From contig PLWV01000008.1 of the NCBI GenBank assembly GCA_003153155.1, positions 634 through 64,633 on the forward strand: a DNA stretch of 64,000 nt, in the 5' to 3' direction. Origin of the DNA: Gallionella sp. GTDB lineage: Bacteria; Pseudomonadota; Gammaproteobacteria; Burkholderiales; Gallionellaceae. The translations under genes were made by a program, and so were the position numbers. Shown here piece after piece: positions 38,601 to 47,031 of the stretch (the stretch's first letter is position 1; each line of letters starts with the position of its first letter). The notes under the pieces are model-generated. The model was not told the origin of the DNA. It made no database searches and saw only the letters and a list, made by a program, of their open reading frames with translations.

Positions 38601-40352
38601 TTACGACAGCGTCCATATAGTGGACAGATACTTGAAGTTAATGAAGTAGTACAGCACGAGGGTCGCGAACAGAATCATGGCAAGCACAAAAGTACCCGGC
38701 GCTTCGAAGCCACCGATACCGATATGTTTCTTTCCGGGAACGGTGGCACCGGCATCAGCACTATTAACCCCACCTTTTTTCGCAAACACAACATCGGCGT
38801 CTTCCACTTTCGGCCATGGCGCGGAACCTTCCGGAATGCGCTCACCCGCGAAAACGGATGCCAGTACGATCAGGATAAACATGACTCCGCCAACCGCCAT
38901 GACCACGCCGCCGAGTTCGCCTATCGACAACATAGCCTTGCCGAGCTCAGGATATTGATAAGCCAAAGATTGACCGGCATAGGTTATATCCGCTTGACGG
39001 CGCTGTAAGCCCATGGTGCCGGCGCCCATTATGGCAATAGCGAAGGTGAAGGAGCCGAGGCTGTAAATGTAGGGCTGCCATTTCGCCCACCCTGCCAGAG
39101 CCACCTTGCGCTGGAACACCACCGGAATCAGATAATACGTAACCGCCATGAAAGCCGTGGTAGTACCGCACACCACCGTGCCATGGAAATGGCCCGGCAG
39201 ATACATGGTGTTGTGAATGATCATGTTGATTTGCTCCACACTCATCACCACACCAGTTATACCGCCGATGAAACCGAAGCCGATCAACGACAGGAACATG
39301 CCGGAAAAAACCGGGTTGCCCCAAGGAGCCTTGCGGAGCCAGGTAAATAGGCCGGTATCAAGCCCTTTCTTGCGTTGAGCGACTTCAATCGAACCGGGGA
39401 CAGTCAAACCATGGATCAGGCTGGCCAACACCGCGAGGTAAATCATGTAACTGGTGTTGAAAATCTTCCAGGTGGAACTCAACCCCGGATCAGACAGCAG
39501 GTGGTGCACCGAACCGAGGTTCAGGAACAGGATATACAGCAGGAACGCACCACGGCTCACCTTCTCGGACATCGGCTTGGCGCCAAATACCAATCCCGCA
39601 ATGAGATACCAGATGGATATGTGGACCACCACGTTGATCTGTTGCGAGGTGTGGCCGAACGCCCACCAGATGACCCGGTACATCATCGGATCGATGTGGC
39701 TGATCAGCCCCACGCGCCAGAGAAAAGTGGGGATCAGGATAATCGCGCCGGCAGCAATCGTGAAAATGGCACATATGCTGGCCGTTACGGCACCGAAGAC
39801 CACCAGCGGAAGCGATCCTTCACCATAGGTTTTCTCTTCCTTGGCAATCACCAGCGTGCCGAGAAACACGAAGCAGCCGATCAACGCACCCACGGCAAAC
39901 AGGATCAGTCCCAGATAGAAGTGTGGGGCCGCTTCCAGTGGCGGATAGGAGGTCATCATCACGCTGGAATTGCCCTGCACTATTGCCACGAAGGTCATGA
40001 GCGCACCGATGATCATCAGCCAGAACCCCAACCATGCCCAGCGCGGTGTCGCTATCCGACTCCCCAGCAGGTGCGAGCAACAAAAATACAGCACGGCTAT
40101 TTCAAAGAAGATGATCCATACCATCAGCGCAACAACGCCATGCCCCGTCAGGAACAGGTAGAACATCTCTGGCTTGAGCAACTGCACACCCGGCATTCGG
40201 GTCAGCGCCACACCGAGACCAAAAAAGCCGCCTATCAGCAGGAACACCACTGCTGCAAATGCATTCGCCTTTACCAGGTTGTTGGCCGTTCTATGAATCT
40301 TGAGGCCGGACACCGGGTCGACGCGAAAATCAGACATTGTTGTCGTCGCCAT
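38601..40352 (-). CDS. B-type haem-copper catalytic subunit, NO-reductase-like (NorY/sNOR-like)
   Basis: A 583-aa protein with 12 or more TM helices. Haem and metal ligands: His71 (TGHGVVALMVW), His234 (WWAFGHTSQQINV), His283/His284 (GSVHHLLSD), His388 and His390 (LPGHFHG). The helix VI motif is GHTSQQ instead of the oxidase HPEVY, so the cross-linked Tyr is replaced by Gln; loss of this Tyr is a hallmark of NO reductases. Together with the CuA subunit immediately upstream (6-bp gap) and a SenC gene, it resembles the norSY-senC (sNOR) systems of ammonia oxidisers. NO reduction is inferred; an unusual O2 reductase remains possible. AAGGAG precedes the start. Confidence 0.88.
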   Translation of the reverse strand: MATTTMSDFRVDPVSGLKIHRTANNLVKANAFAAVVFLLIGGFFGLGVALTRMPGVQLLKPEMFYLFLTGHGVVALMVWIIFFEIAVLYFCCSHLLGSRIATPRWAWLGFWLMIIGALMTFVAIVQGNSSVMMTSYPPLEAAPHFYLGLILFAVGALIGCFVFLGTLVIAKEEKTYGEGSLPLVVFGAVTASICAIFTIAAGAIILIPTFLWRVGLISHIDPMMYRVIWWAFGHTSQQINVVVHISIWYLIAGLVFGAKPMSEKVSRGAFLLYILFLNLGSVHHLLSDPGLSSTWKIFNTSYMIYLAVLASLIHGLTVPGSIEVAQRKKGLDTGLFTWLRKAPWGNPVFSGMFLSLIGFGFIGGITGVVMSVEQINMIIHNTMYLPGHFHGTVVCGTTTAFMAVTYYLIPVVFQRKVALAGWAKWQPYIYSLGSFTFAIAIMGAGTMGLQRRQADITYAGQSLAYQYPELGKAMLSIGELGGVVMAVGGVMFILIVLASVFAGERIPEGSAPWPKVEDADVVFAKKGGVNSADAGATVPGKKHIGIGGFEAPGTFVLAMILFATLVLYYFINFKYLSTIWTLS

Positions 40353-40358
40353 TATTAT

Positions 40359-40916
40359 TTACTCCTTAACGTAGATTCTGCCGAGCATCGTGTGATGCCC
40401 GACCGCGTCGCCGCCACCGCAGTATTCACCACATAATATACCGTAGGTGCCGGATTTATTGGGGGTCACAGTGGTAACCTGCTCGTAACCGGGATACACC
40501 TGCATGTTGATGTTCTCGGGCTGCAATGAAAATCCATGACCCACGTCAAGCGAAGACAGGTGCAGACGATAGGTCTTCCCCTTTTGCAGCTCGAAAATGG
40601 GACGCCATTGCCACTGCATGCCGGCCAGATAAATATCACTGCCGGGAGGAGGCATCACGACATCTTCACCGCTTGCCTCATCCTTGCGGACGGGATATTT
40701 CGTCAGTTGATCCGCCAGTTTTATGGAGTAAGCCTCGGGGGTGGTCCGATAGGCCTCGTTTTTCATGTTCTGATTCCCGATCCAGTGCCAGGCAATCATC
40801 CAGCCGAACATGAACAGACACCATAAAAATGCAATCGTAATCCATATTATCTCGGTGCGTTCGATCGGTTCGCGGCCCCAGTCACGATTGGTTGGGGTGG
40901 TATAAGAATTTCCCAT
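40359..40916 (-). CDS. CuA subunit II of the B-type haem-copper enzyme (NorS-like)
   Basis: A 185-aa subunit II with one TM helix (about 23-45) and a periplasmic cupredoxin domain. CuA ligands: His in DVGHGFSLQ, the Cys pair in CGEYC, and His/Met in GHHTMLG. The loop between second Cys and His is GGGDAVG, four residues longer than the usual CxxxCGxxH spacing, so the CuA site geometry may be altered. It directly precedes the catalytic subunit and accepts electrons from a cytochrome c or cupredoxin donor. Confidence 0.9.
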   Translation of the reverse strand: MGNSYTTPTNRDWGREPIERTEIIWITIAFLWCLFMFGWMIAWHWIGNQNMKNEAYRTTPEAYSIKLADQLTKYPVRKDEASGEDVVMPPPGSDIYLAGMQWQWRPIFELQKGKTYRLHLSSLDVGHGFSLQPENINMQVYPGYEQVTTVTPNKSGTYGILCGEYCGGGDAVGHHTMLGRIYVKE

Positions 40917-40970
40917 TTTCTATTCCTCCTTTTATTATTTAATATTATTTAACTAGACAAGCGCCGCTGT

Positions 40971-41129
40971 TCACTTGGCCAAGGGTAGGGCGAGCACTTC
41001 CAAACACCCCCACAGCACATAAAACACAGTAGGTACCGTGATGCCTAAAAACAGCAAAAGAAAGTTGTCCTCCAGCACCCTTTGCAGGACGGTAGGTTTA
41101 AAACTGCTTGTTGAAGTTGATTCTGACAT
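40971..41129 (-). CDS. small single-TM subunit (IIa-like) upstream of the CuA subunit
   Basis: A 52-aa frame starting MSESTSTSSFKPTVLQRVLE with one TM helix (about residues 22-47, ending LALPLAK). A strong GGAGGGG lies 6 bases before the ATG. It is 54 bp upstream of the CuA subunit on the same strand. B-type oxidases such as ba3 carry a comparable single-helix subunit IIa; assignment by position and topology only. Confidence 0.65.
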   Translation of the reverse strand: MSESTSTSSFKPTVLQRVLEDNFLLLFLGITVPTVFYVLWGCLEVLALPLAK

Positions 41130-41307
41130 GATTTGCCCCTCCCTTAATCATTGATGGCTGATGCCATTGATGGTTGATAAAAAACAACTGCACTAAACAC
41201 CTAAACAAAACAGATAGCCATAACTTCCGGGTAATGCATTATTTAGAGACTTAAAGACTGCCTTTATACCTATTGTTGTTCGGGCACATTTACACTCAAT
41301 AAGGTGT

Positions 41308-41454
41308 TCAGTGGCCAATCAACCTGAACACACCGACACTGATGAAAACCGCCACTCCGACACCCAACACCACGATCAATAGTAAAAATTTGTTGTGCAG
41401 CATCTGCTGCATGAAGGAAACTAGAGTATTACCAGCCTTAGATGATGATTCCAT
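41308..41454 (-). CDS. small single-TM protein, first gene of the respiratory cluster
   Basis: A 48-aa frame starting MESSSKAGNTLVSFMQQMLH with one TM helix (about 22-42) and ending VFRLIGH. GGGAG is 8 bases before the ATG. It resembles the next small gene in layout (polar Ser-rich N-terminus, then NKFLLLIVV versus DNFLLLFLG), so the two may be related subunits. It is 178 bp upstream of that gene; the dyad operator at 41686 is 232 bp upstream. Confidence 0.55.
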   Translation of the reverse strand: MESSSKAGNTLVSFMQQMLHNKFLLLIVVLGVGVAVFISVGVFRLIGH

Positions 41455-41865
41455 TTTGCACTCTCCCGATTATATTTATTATTGGATTCACATTTTCCCG
41501 GCGCAATCGGCCATGCGACAATTCAGACATACTCACGAGCTTCACCATATTCGAAAGCGCGCATCTAAATCAAACTGAGTACGTACCCAACGAAAAGCTT
41601 CACCAAACATTGCATTCGGTATTTTCATATTCTCCCCTTTCAGTTTGTAAAAGCAACCCCGTGAAAACCCGACAATGCAATTTAAACATGTAGTATAAAT
41701 ACATGTTCATTAAATTACACTTAAAGCAGTAGATTGTCAAGGATACGTCGCGGAGGTTGGTCACGTAGATATCCCTTAAGGATCGATTGCTAGCCAATAG
41801 CGGTCATCAGTGGGTGATAGATATGCTAACCGACTAGTATTTTTTTCCGCTTTGATTCTCAGGAA
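41455..41865. other. intergenic region between respiratory cluster and 12-TM remnant
   Basis: Contains operator site 3 (41686-41706) and AT-rich promoter-like sequence. Short open frames here have no family resemblance. It probably carries the leftward promoter of the respiratory cluster and the rightward promoter of the remnant/sirB pair. Confidence 0.5.
41686..41706. promoter_or_regulatory. 21-bp dyad operator, site 3 (NsrR/Rrf2-like)
   Basis: ACATGTA-GTATAAA-TACATGT, with arms identical to sites 1 and 2. It lies between the respiratory cluster (leftwards) and the 12-TM remnant/sirB pair (rightwards). The AT-rich spacer could overlap a -10 element. Confidence 0.65.
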
Positions 41866-42237
41866 ATGGGAAAATGGGATGCCCACCACCAATCTATCAA
41901 AGGATTAATCATCTCCAATCCAACCCGACCTCTAGCTGCCATACGACGCTTACCTTCTTTGCAAGATTTGTGGCCTTTCCTGCGGTCTTACCGCGAGGAT
42001 AGCGCTGGCTGTGTAAAAGCCGTCTTTTCAAATATGAAGGAAATCATCCCGGAACCATGGATGTGGCGGCATCGCAGTGCGTTGCTTGCGGCACTACTTG
42101 CTCCCTTGCGGGATGTGGCTGCATGGTTAGTTATTATTGGGCTGTTGCTACAGGGGGTACTGTTGAATTGTGCGGCCTTCACCAGCATCCCGGTTTATCG
42201 GCACACACTCAGACACATTAAGAAAGTTGTGGCATGA
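41866..42237 (+). pseudogene. truncated copy of the 12-TM NnrS/oxidase-like gene
   Basis: The C-terminal 70 codons read FSNMKEIIPEPWMWRHRSAL, then LAALLAPLRDVAAWL and GLLLQGVLL, matching the last part of the 23467-24753 protein (VPNMKEVIPETWMWRH, GLLLQGMLL). The N-terminal roughly 35 residues are unrelated. Only the last one or two TM segments remain, so this is a 3' remnant of a second gene copy. It overlaps sirB by 4 bp (ATGA), so it may still be translated to couple sirB. Confidence 0.75.
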
Positions 42238-42617
42238 GTTCTTTGTTGCTCAAAACCGTACACATCTCCAGCGCAACCGGCAGCTACATACTGTTTTTTT
42301 TGCGCGGCATCTGGAGTCTGAATGGCTCGGCCATCATGAGCCAACGCTGGATCAAGATTGTGCCGCATGTCGTGGATACGCTGCTGATCGTCTCTGCCAT
42401 TACGCTGGCTTTCAGCATCCGCCAATATCCCTTCGTGAATGCCTGGCTGACCGCCAAAGTTATCGCGCTGTTGCTGTATATCGGGCTGGGCTTTGTTGCA
42501 TTGAGATACGGACGGAGCAAAACCGTTCGCCTTTCCGCATGGATCATGGCACAACTGGTGTTCACCTACATCGTGCTGGTCGCCATCAGCCACAATCCGT
42601 GGCCATTTGGGAGCTGA
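42234..42617 (+). CDS. SirB2-family membrane protein
   Basis: A 127-aa four-TM protein with the family pattern LKTVHISSATGSYILFFLRG, HVVDTLLIVSAITLAFSI, NAWLTAKVIALLLYIGLGFV and a C-terminal SHNPWPF. SirB-type proteins are found near denitrification and respiratory genes in betaproteobacteria; the function is not established. It follows the 12-TM remnant with ATGA overlap, downstream of operator site 3. Confidence 0.88.
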   Translation: MSSLLLKTVHISSATGSYILFFLRGIWSLNGSAIMSQRWIKIVPHVVDTLLIVSAITLAFSIRQYPFVNAWLTAKVIALLLYIGLGFVALRYGRSKTVRLSAWIMAQLVFTYIVLVAISHNPWPFGS

Positions 42618-42699
42618 CAAGATTCATCTATATACAAGCATAAGATTCGATTCATGGAGCAAGGCACTCCACCACCCAGAAGAAAATTACACCTGAGCA

Positions 42700-45687
42700 C
42701 TAAAATAATGCCGCCCAGATGCTGAAGATCATCATCTTGTCGCGCTGGTCGTCGAGTGCCTTGTAGAGACCCAGGCGCACGGTTACCGGCAGGAAATAGC
42801 CAAGTGTCATGTCCAGACTTGCTTCGGCACCCACCGATCTCTTCACATCCGCGCGGAGAAAAACATCGTCCCATGCATTACCGGCTTCGGCAAAAGCGGC
42901 ACCGTGCACTCGTTTGAAAAAGAACGGGGTATTGCCGCCACCCCATTCGATGTTCTGGATCGGGAAACGGTACTCCATCGTTGCCAGCCCGACTTTTTGC
43001 CCGCGATATTTGTTGACCGGATAACCGCGCAAATAGACGTTGTTATCTTCGATGTTGATGGTCATGTCGCCGGGACCCACACCGCCCAATTGAAAAGCGC
43101 GCTGGGCGATGACATCGCCGGTTGATTTTCCCGCATAACCGCGCAGCAACAGGACATGGTGTTCGAATGGAAAATCAATATATTCATGCCAGTCGACGCT
43201 GTATTTTTTCAGGTTGAAATCGCTGCCGATCTTTTTATCGAGTTGTTCATAGCCGAGTTCAATGTTGCGGCCATCTTCGGGACTGATCGAATAGCCATAT
43301 TTATTGGCATTGTTAAACAGGTAATCTACCCTGCCGGAAACCTGCCTGCCTTGCGCCGGATTCACGGCATAACCGCCGGATGGCGCCACGGTGAGGCTGG
43401 ATACAGTTTTACGCCGATAGCCAAATAGCAATTCGTGCTGCTGATCCAGTTCGAGCAAGGGGAAGGTCAGGGAAGCATCCAACATGCGGCTGCGCTCAAC
43501 GTAGTCCTGCGGGATTAAACCAACATTCTGTACCAGAAGATTCGCGTAGGCCATATCGATGTCCTGCGCGCGAAATTTCAAGCTGGGGAACAAACCATCG
43601 TAGAGGTAATTGAAGTCATACCAGGTGCGCTGTTTCGATGGGCCATACAACGCACTCAAGGTATAACTGTGGCGTTCGACCGCATCGGCGCCAAACGTAA
43701 ACAGGCCGCCCAGCGTGCCGCTATAGGAACTGTAGCCGGAATTGGGCAGCCACAAACGCGGGTAAAGGGTCGGCAAAGGATTGTATGAGCTCTGCTCGGC
43801 ACTAACTGGCTGCTCGTCATACTTCATCACGGGATAAGGATCGCGATAGCTGTCCATCGCCTTCCGGATAGCGTAACCAGCCACTTTGCTGCCGTCTTTT
43901 GGCAGCTTAGTGGAATGGCTAGTAGTTTCATCAGGCTGGTTATCCATCACGTGGATGTCAAAACCGCGTGAACTGTAATTCGCAAACGCAATCGCACTGC
44001 CGTCTGGTGTGATCGTTGGCATGAATGCGCCGCCGAGCACATTGCTGACCTGGGAGATTTGTTTGCTGGTGAGGTCGTACACATAGAGGTTGAAAATGCT
44101 GCTTCGATCCGAAGAAAAATAAATACTGCGGCCATCCGCACTCCACACCGCGCCGCCGTCTATGGCGCGGTCGTGCATCAGTTCTTCGAGCTTGTTGCCC
44201 TGGTTATCGAGTATCCAGATGTCTTTGTATCCGTCCGGCTGCCTGACACCGACGGCGATTTTCTGTCCGTCAGGACTGAAGCGCGGTGTTTCGAACTGGT
44301 ATTCGCTTTCTTCGCTGAGCCAGTTGATGTCCTCGGCACGTGCGGTCTTTCGGGTGCCCGGCCAAAAGCTCTTCGGCGCTGGCATTATTCCTGGTGATAG
44401 CGACATCGTTGCGAGTCGCGTTTTGCCGAGCCGGTTGGTCACGAATACCAGCCTGGTGCCATCCGGCGACGGAGCCGGATCGCGGGCGCGCAGATACTTG
44501 GTGAAGCGAATTTCCTTGCGGCGTTCAAGATCGTAATAGTAGATGTCGTTGTAAAGGTTGGTGTTACGCACCACCTCGATTTTGGTGTAATAGAAACCCT
44601 TGCCATCCGCTCTCCAGGCAATGCCTGGTGCCGACGAGGTCGCATTATCGAAGAGTTTGCGGTCAGCGCTGCCGTCAATGTTCATCAGGTGAATCGCCGA
44701 GTGTTCATCGGCGTTCTGAACAAAATAGGCTATCTGCCTGCCATCCGGGGAAATCGCCGGCGCGAGATTTTCATATCCGCCCTTGTTAAATCCATTCGGG
44801 GTCAAGGCGCGCGATACACTCAAGCCCTGCGCGAGCACTTTCTGCTTGTCCGCGTCATAACGGCTTGATAGCTCGTTTTTCCATTCGTCCCACAACTCGC
44901 TGTAATCGCTGCCCAGCACGCGGCGCGCCGTACCGTTCACCAGAAAAGGCCACCAGCGTCCGCTATAGTCTATCGACAGGTCGGCCAATTTTTCGCGTCC
45001 GTATTTTTTTGCAATGAAACCGGTAAAGCTGGCCCCGAACAAATAGGGAACGTCCCCATCCGGCCACTTTTCAGTGTAGTTCGCCGCATGACTGATGGCG
45101 GGAAAGTTGTTCTCCAGCACCGCCATCCGCAACACCATATCGGATGCGGGTGATCGGTTGCGGCCGCCGCCGGTCAATTCGGTTTCTTCATACACCGCCA
45201 GACCTTCAATCAACCAGACCGGCTGAAACATGTTGGGAAAATACAAGTTGCCGAAAATGTTGCTCAGCACTTCCGCAGGGCCATTCACCATGTCCAGTTG
45301 GACTATGTGCGTGTATTCGTGGGTGATCAACAACCGCATCCAGTCATCGTAGTTGCTGGCGCCAAATATGGACTCGCCGAACGGCTGGGTGATATAGAGC
45401 GTAATCAGGTTATAGGGTAGCGGCGTTGCCGAACCATTGGCATCATCCAGCGCATCGACGAGAACGATGTTGGTTCGATCATGCGGCTGCGACTTCATGC
45501 GCGGCACCAGCCGAGTATGCACATCTTCAGCGAGCACGACCACCCGCTGTGCCAGAGCTTCTTCACCCTGGTGATAATGGATCAAAAAATGCGGGGAAGT
45601 CAGTGTCATCCAGGAAAATGACGGATCGGTTTTTGCAAAGCTGATCGGGAGAAAAAAAAGAAACAGCAGCGGAAGAAGTTTTTTCAT
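42700..45687 (-). CDS. exported gluzincin-like peptidase with beta-propeller and C-terminal beta-barrel domains
   Basis: A 995-aa protein: signal peptide (1-18), a peptidase_MA-like zinc domain with HEYTH (H123, E124, H127) and a downstream Glu161 in WLIEGLAVY, TolB-like propeller repeats (about 300-600; PAISPDGRQIAYF, FSPDGQKIAVG, WSADGRSIYFSSD), and a C-terminal region (about 660-995) with alternating beta strands ending in aromatic FSIWAALF, like an outer-membrane barrel. It could be an outer-membrane-anchored peptidase. Two segments (about 437-446 and 582-604) are encoded by palindromic repeats inserted in frame. Monocistronic. Confidence 0.8.
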   Translation of the reverse strand: MKKLLPLLFLFFLPISFAKTDPSFSWMTLTSPHFLIHYHQGEEALAQRVVVLAEDVHTRLVPRMKSQPHDRTNIVLVDALDDANGSATPLPYNLITLYITQPFGESIFGASNYDDWMRLLITHEYTHIVQLDMVNGPAEVLSNIFGNLYFPNMFQPVWLIEGLAVYEETELTGGGRNRSPASDMVLRMAVLENNFPAISHAANYTEKWPDGDVPYLFGASFTGFIAKKYGREKLADLSIDYSGRWWPFLVNGTARRVLGSDYSELWDEWKNELSSRYDADKQKVLAQGLSVSRALTPNGFNKGGYENLAPAISPDGRQIAYFVQNADEHSAIHLMNIDGSADRKLFDNATSSAPGIAWRADGKGFYYTKIEVVRNTNLYNDIYYYDLERRKEIRFTKYLRARDPAPSPDGTRLVFVTNRLGKTRLATMSLSPGIMPAPKSFWPGTRKTARAEDINWLSEESEYQFETPRFSPDGQKIAVGVRQPDGYKDIWILDNQGNKLEELMHDRAIDGGAVWSADGRSIYFSSDRSSIFNLYVYDLTSKQISQVSNVLGGAFMPTITPDGSAIAFANYSSRGFDIHVMDNQPDETTSHSTKLPKDGSKVAGYAIRKAMDSYRDPYPVMKYDEQPVSAEQSSYNPLPTLYPRLWLPNSGYSSYSGTLGGLFTFGADAVERHSYTLSALYGPSKQRTWYDFNYLYDGLFPSLKFRAQDIDMAYANLLVQNVGLIPQDYVERSRMLDASLTFPLLELDQQHELLFGYRRKTVSSLTVAPSGGYAVNPAQGRQVSGRVDYLFNNANKYGYSISPEDGRNIELGYEQLDKKIGSDFNLKKYSVDWHEYIDFPFEHHVLLLRGYAGKSTGDVIAQRAFQLGGVGPGDMTINIEDNNVYLRGYPVNKYRGQKVGLATMEYRFPIQNIEWGGGNTPFFFKRVHGAAFAEAGNAWDDVFLRADVKRSVGAEASLDMTLGYFLPVTVRLGLYKALDDQRDKMMIFSIWAALF
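43873..43944. repeat. in-frame palindromic repeat (family F2) in the peptidase gene
   Basis: GTAACCAGCCACTTTGCTGC opens a hairpin CCACTTTGCTGCC / GGCAGCTTAGTGG followed by AATGGCTAGTAGTTTCATCA. The same units occur between genes at 49928, 58196, 60251 and 61926. On the coding strand it gives PDETTSHSTKLPKDGSKVAG, with no stop and no frame change. Confidence 0.8.
44351..44376. repeat. in-frame copy of the 26-bp F2 core in the peptidase gene
   Basis: CGGGTGCCCGGCCAAAAG followed by CTCTTCGG, a near-identical match to 50049-50074, 62082-62107 (inverted) and 61000-61025 (inverted). On the coding strand it encodes PKSFWPGTRK. Confidence 0.8.
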
Positions 45688-45723
45688 ACCTGCCTTTAGC
45701 GGAATAACCGGGGAGAGGAAACT

Positions 45724-46533
<810 letters not shown>

Positions 46534-46908
46534 CTATCCTTTTACTGGTACTTCTGCTTTCGCCGGCGCAGTCTCAACAGACTGTCTGCCATCGGCCATG
46601 CGTGCCAGATTGTCGCCCTCGAAATAAAGCGTCATGCTTTGTTGTTCGATCACTTTTCCGGCACGCTCCAGGCGATACACATAATCCCAGCGGTTGCCAT
46701 GAAAGGCATCGTTGATCATCGGTGTGCCCAGCACATAACGCACCTGCTGCCTGGACATGCCGAGCTTGAGCTTTTCGCGCATCTCCGGCGTCACGAAATT
46801 CCCCTGGCGGATGTCCATCTTGTATGGCGTCAACAAGGGTACGGTGTTGCACGAAGCCAGCACCGTAGAAAGCAATACTAGGGAAAGCCAAATAATTTTG
46901 ATGCGCAT
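46534..46908 (-). CDS. bamE: outer membrane protein assembly factor BamE (SmpA/OmlA)
   Basis: Lipoprotein of the BAM complex, 124 aa from ATG 46908 (AGGA upstream). Lipobox STVLASC, then the BamE core YKMDIRQGNFVTPEMREKL and GMSRQQVRYVLGTPMINDAF, followed by RWDYVYRL. The short Ala/Pro/Val tail is not conserved. The longer frame from 46923 would place residues before the signal peptide. Operon with dapB. Confidence 0.95.
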   Translation of the reverse strand: MRIKIIWLSLVLLSTVLASCNTVPLLTPYKMDIRQGNFVTPEMREKLKLGMSRQQVRYVLGTPMINDAFHGNRWDYVYRLERAGKVIEQQSMTLYFEGDNLARMADGRQSVETAPAKAEVPVKG

Positions 46909-46933
46909 CACATTCCTAATCAATTTTCAAATG

Positions 46934-47012
46934 GTAGGGGCACGGCGGTGTCAATTCCGCCCAACCTTTGGTTGGCTGCGGATTGCCTGACTTTGTTGCG
47001 CCGTGTCCCTAC
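46934..47012. repeat. palindromic element between recN and bamE
   Basis: Arms GTAGGGGCACGGCG (46934-46947) and CGCCGTGTCCCTAC (46999-47012) differ by one base and enclose a CCAACC-TTT-GGTTGG mini-hairpin. At 79 bp with no coding sequence it is a MITE-like or REP-like unit, also able to terminate recN transcription. Confidence 0.7.
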
Positions 47013-47031
47013 TACGAGTTGTGATAATACC

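Noticed and set aside
39375-40436. Plus-strand 353-codon frame opposite the B-type catalytic subunit
   Set aside because: Shadow frame; the opposite strand encodes all haem ligands.
46574-46891. Minus-strand 105-codon frame in another phase of bamE
   Set aside because: Shadow of bamE, which has an intact lipobox and BamE core.
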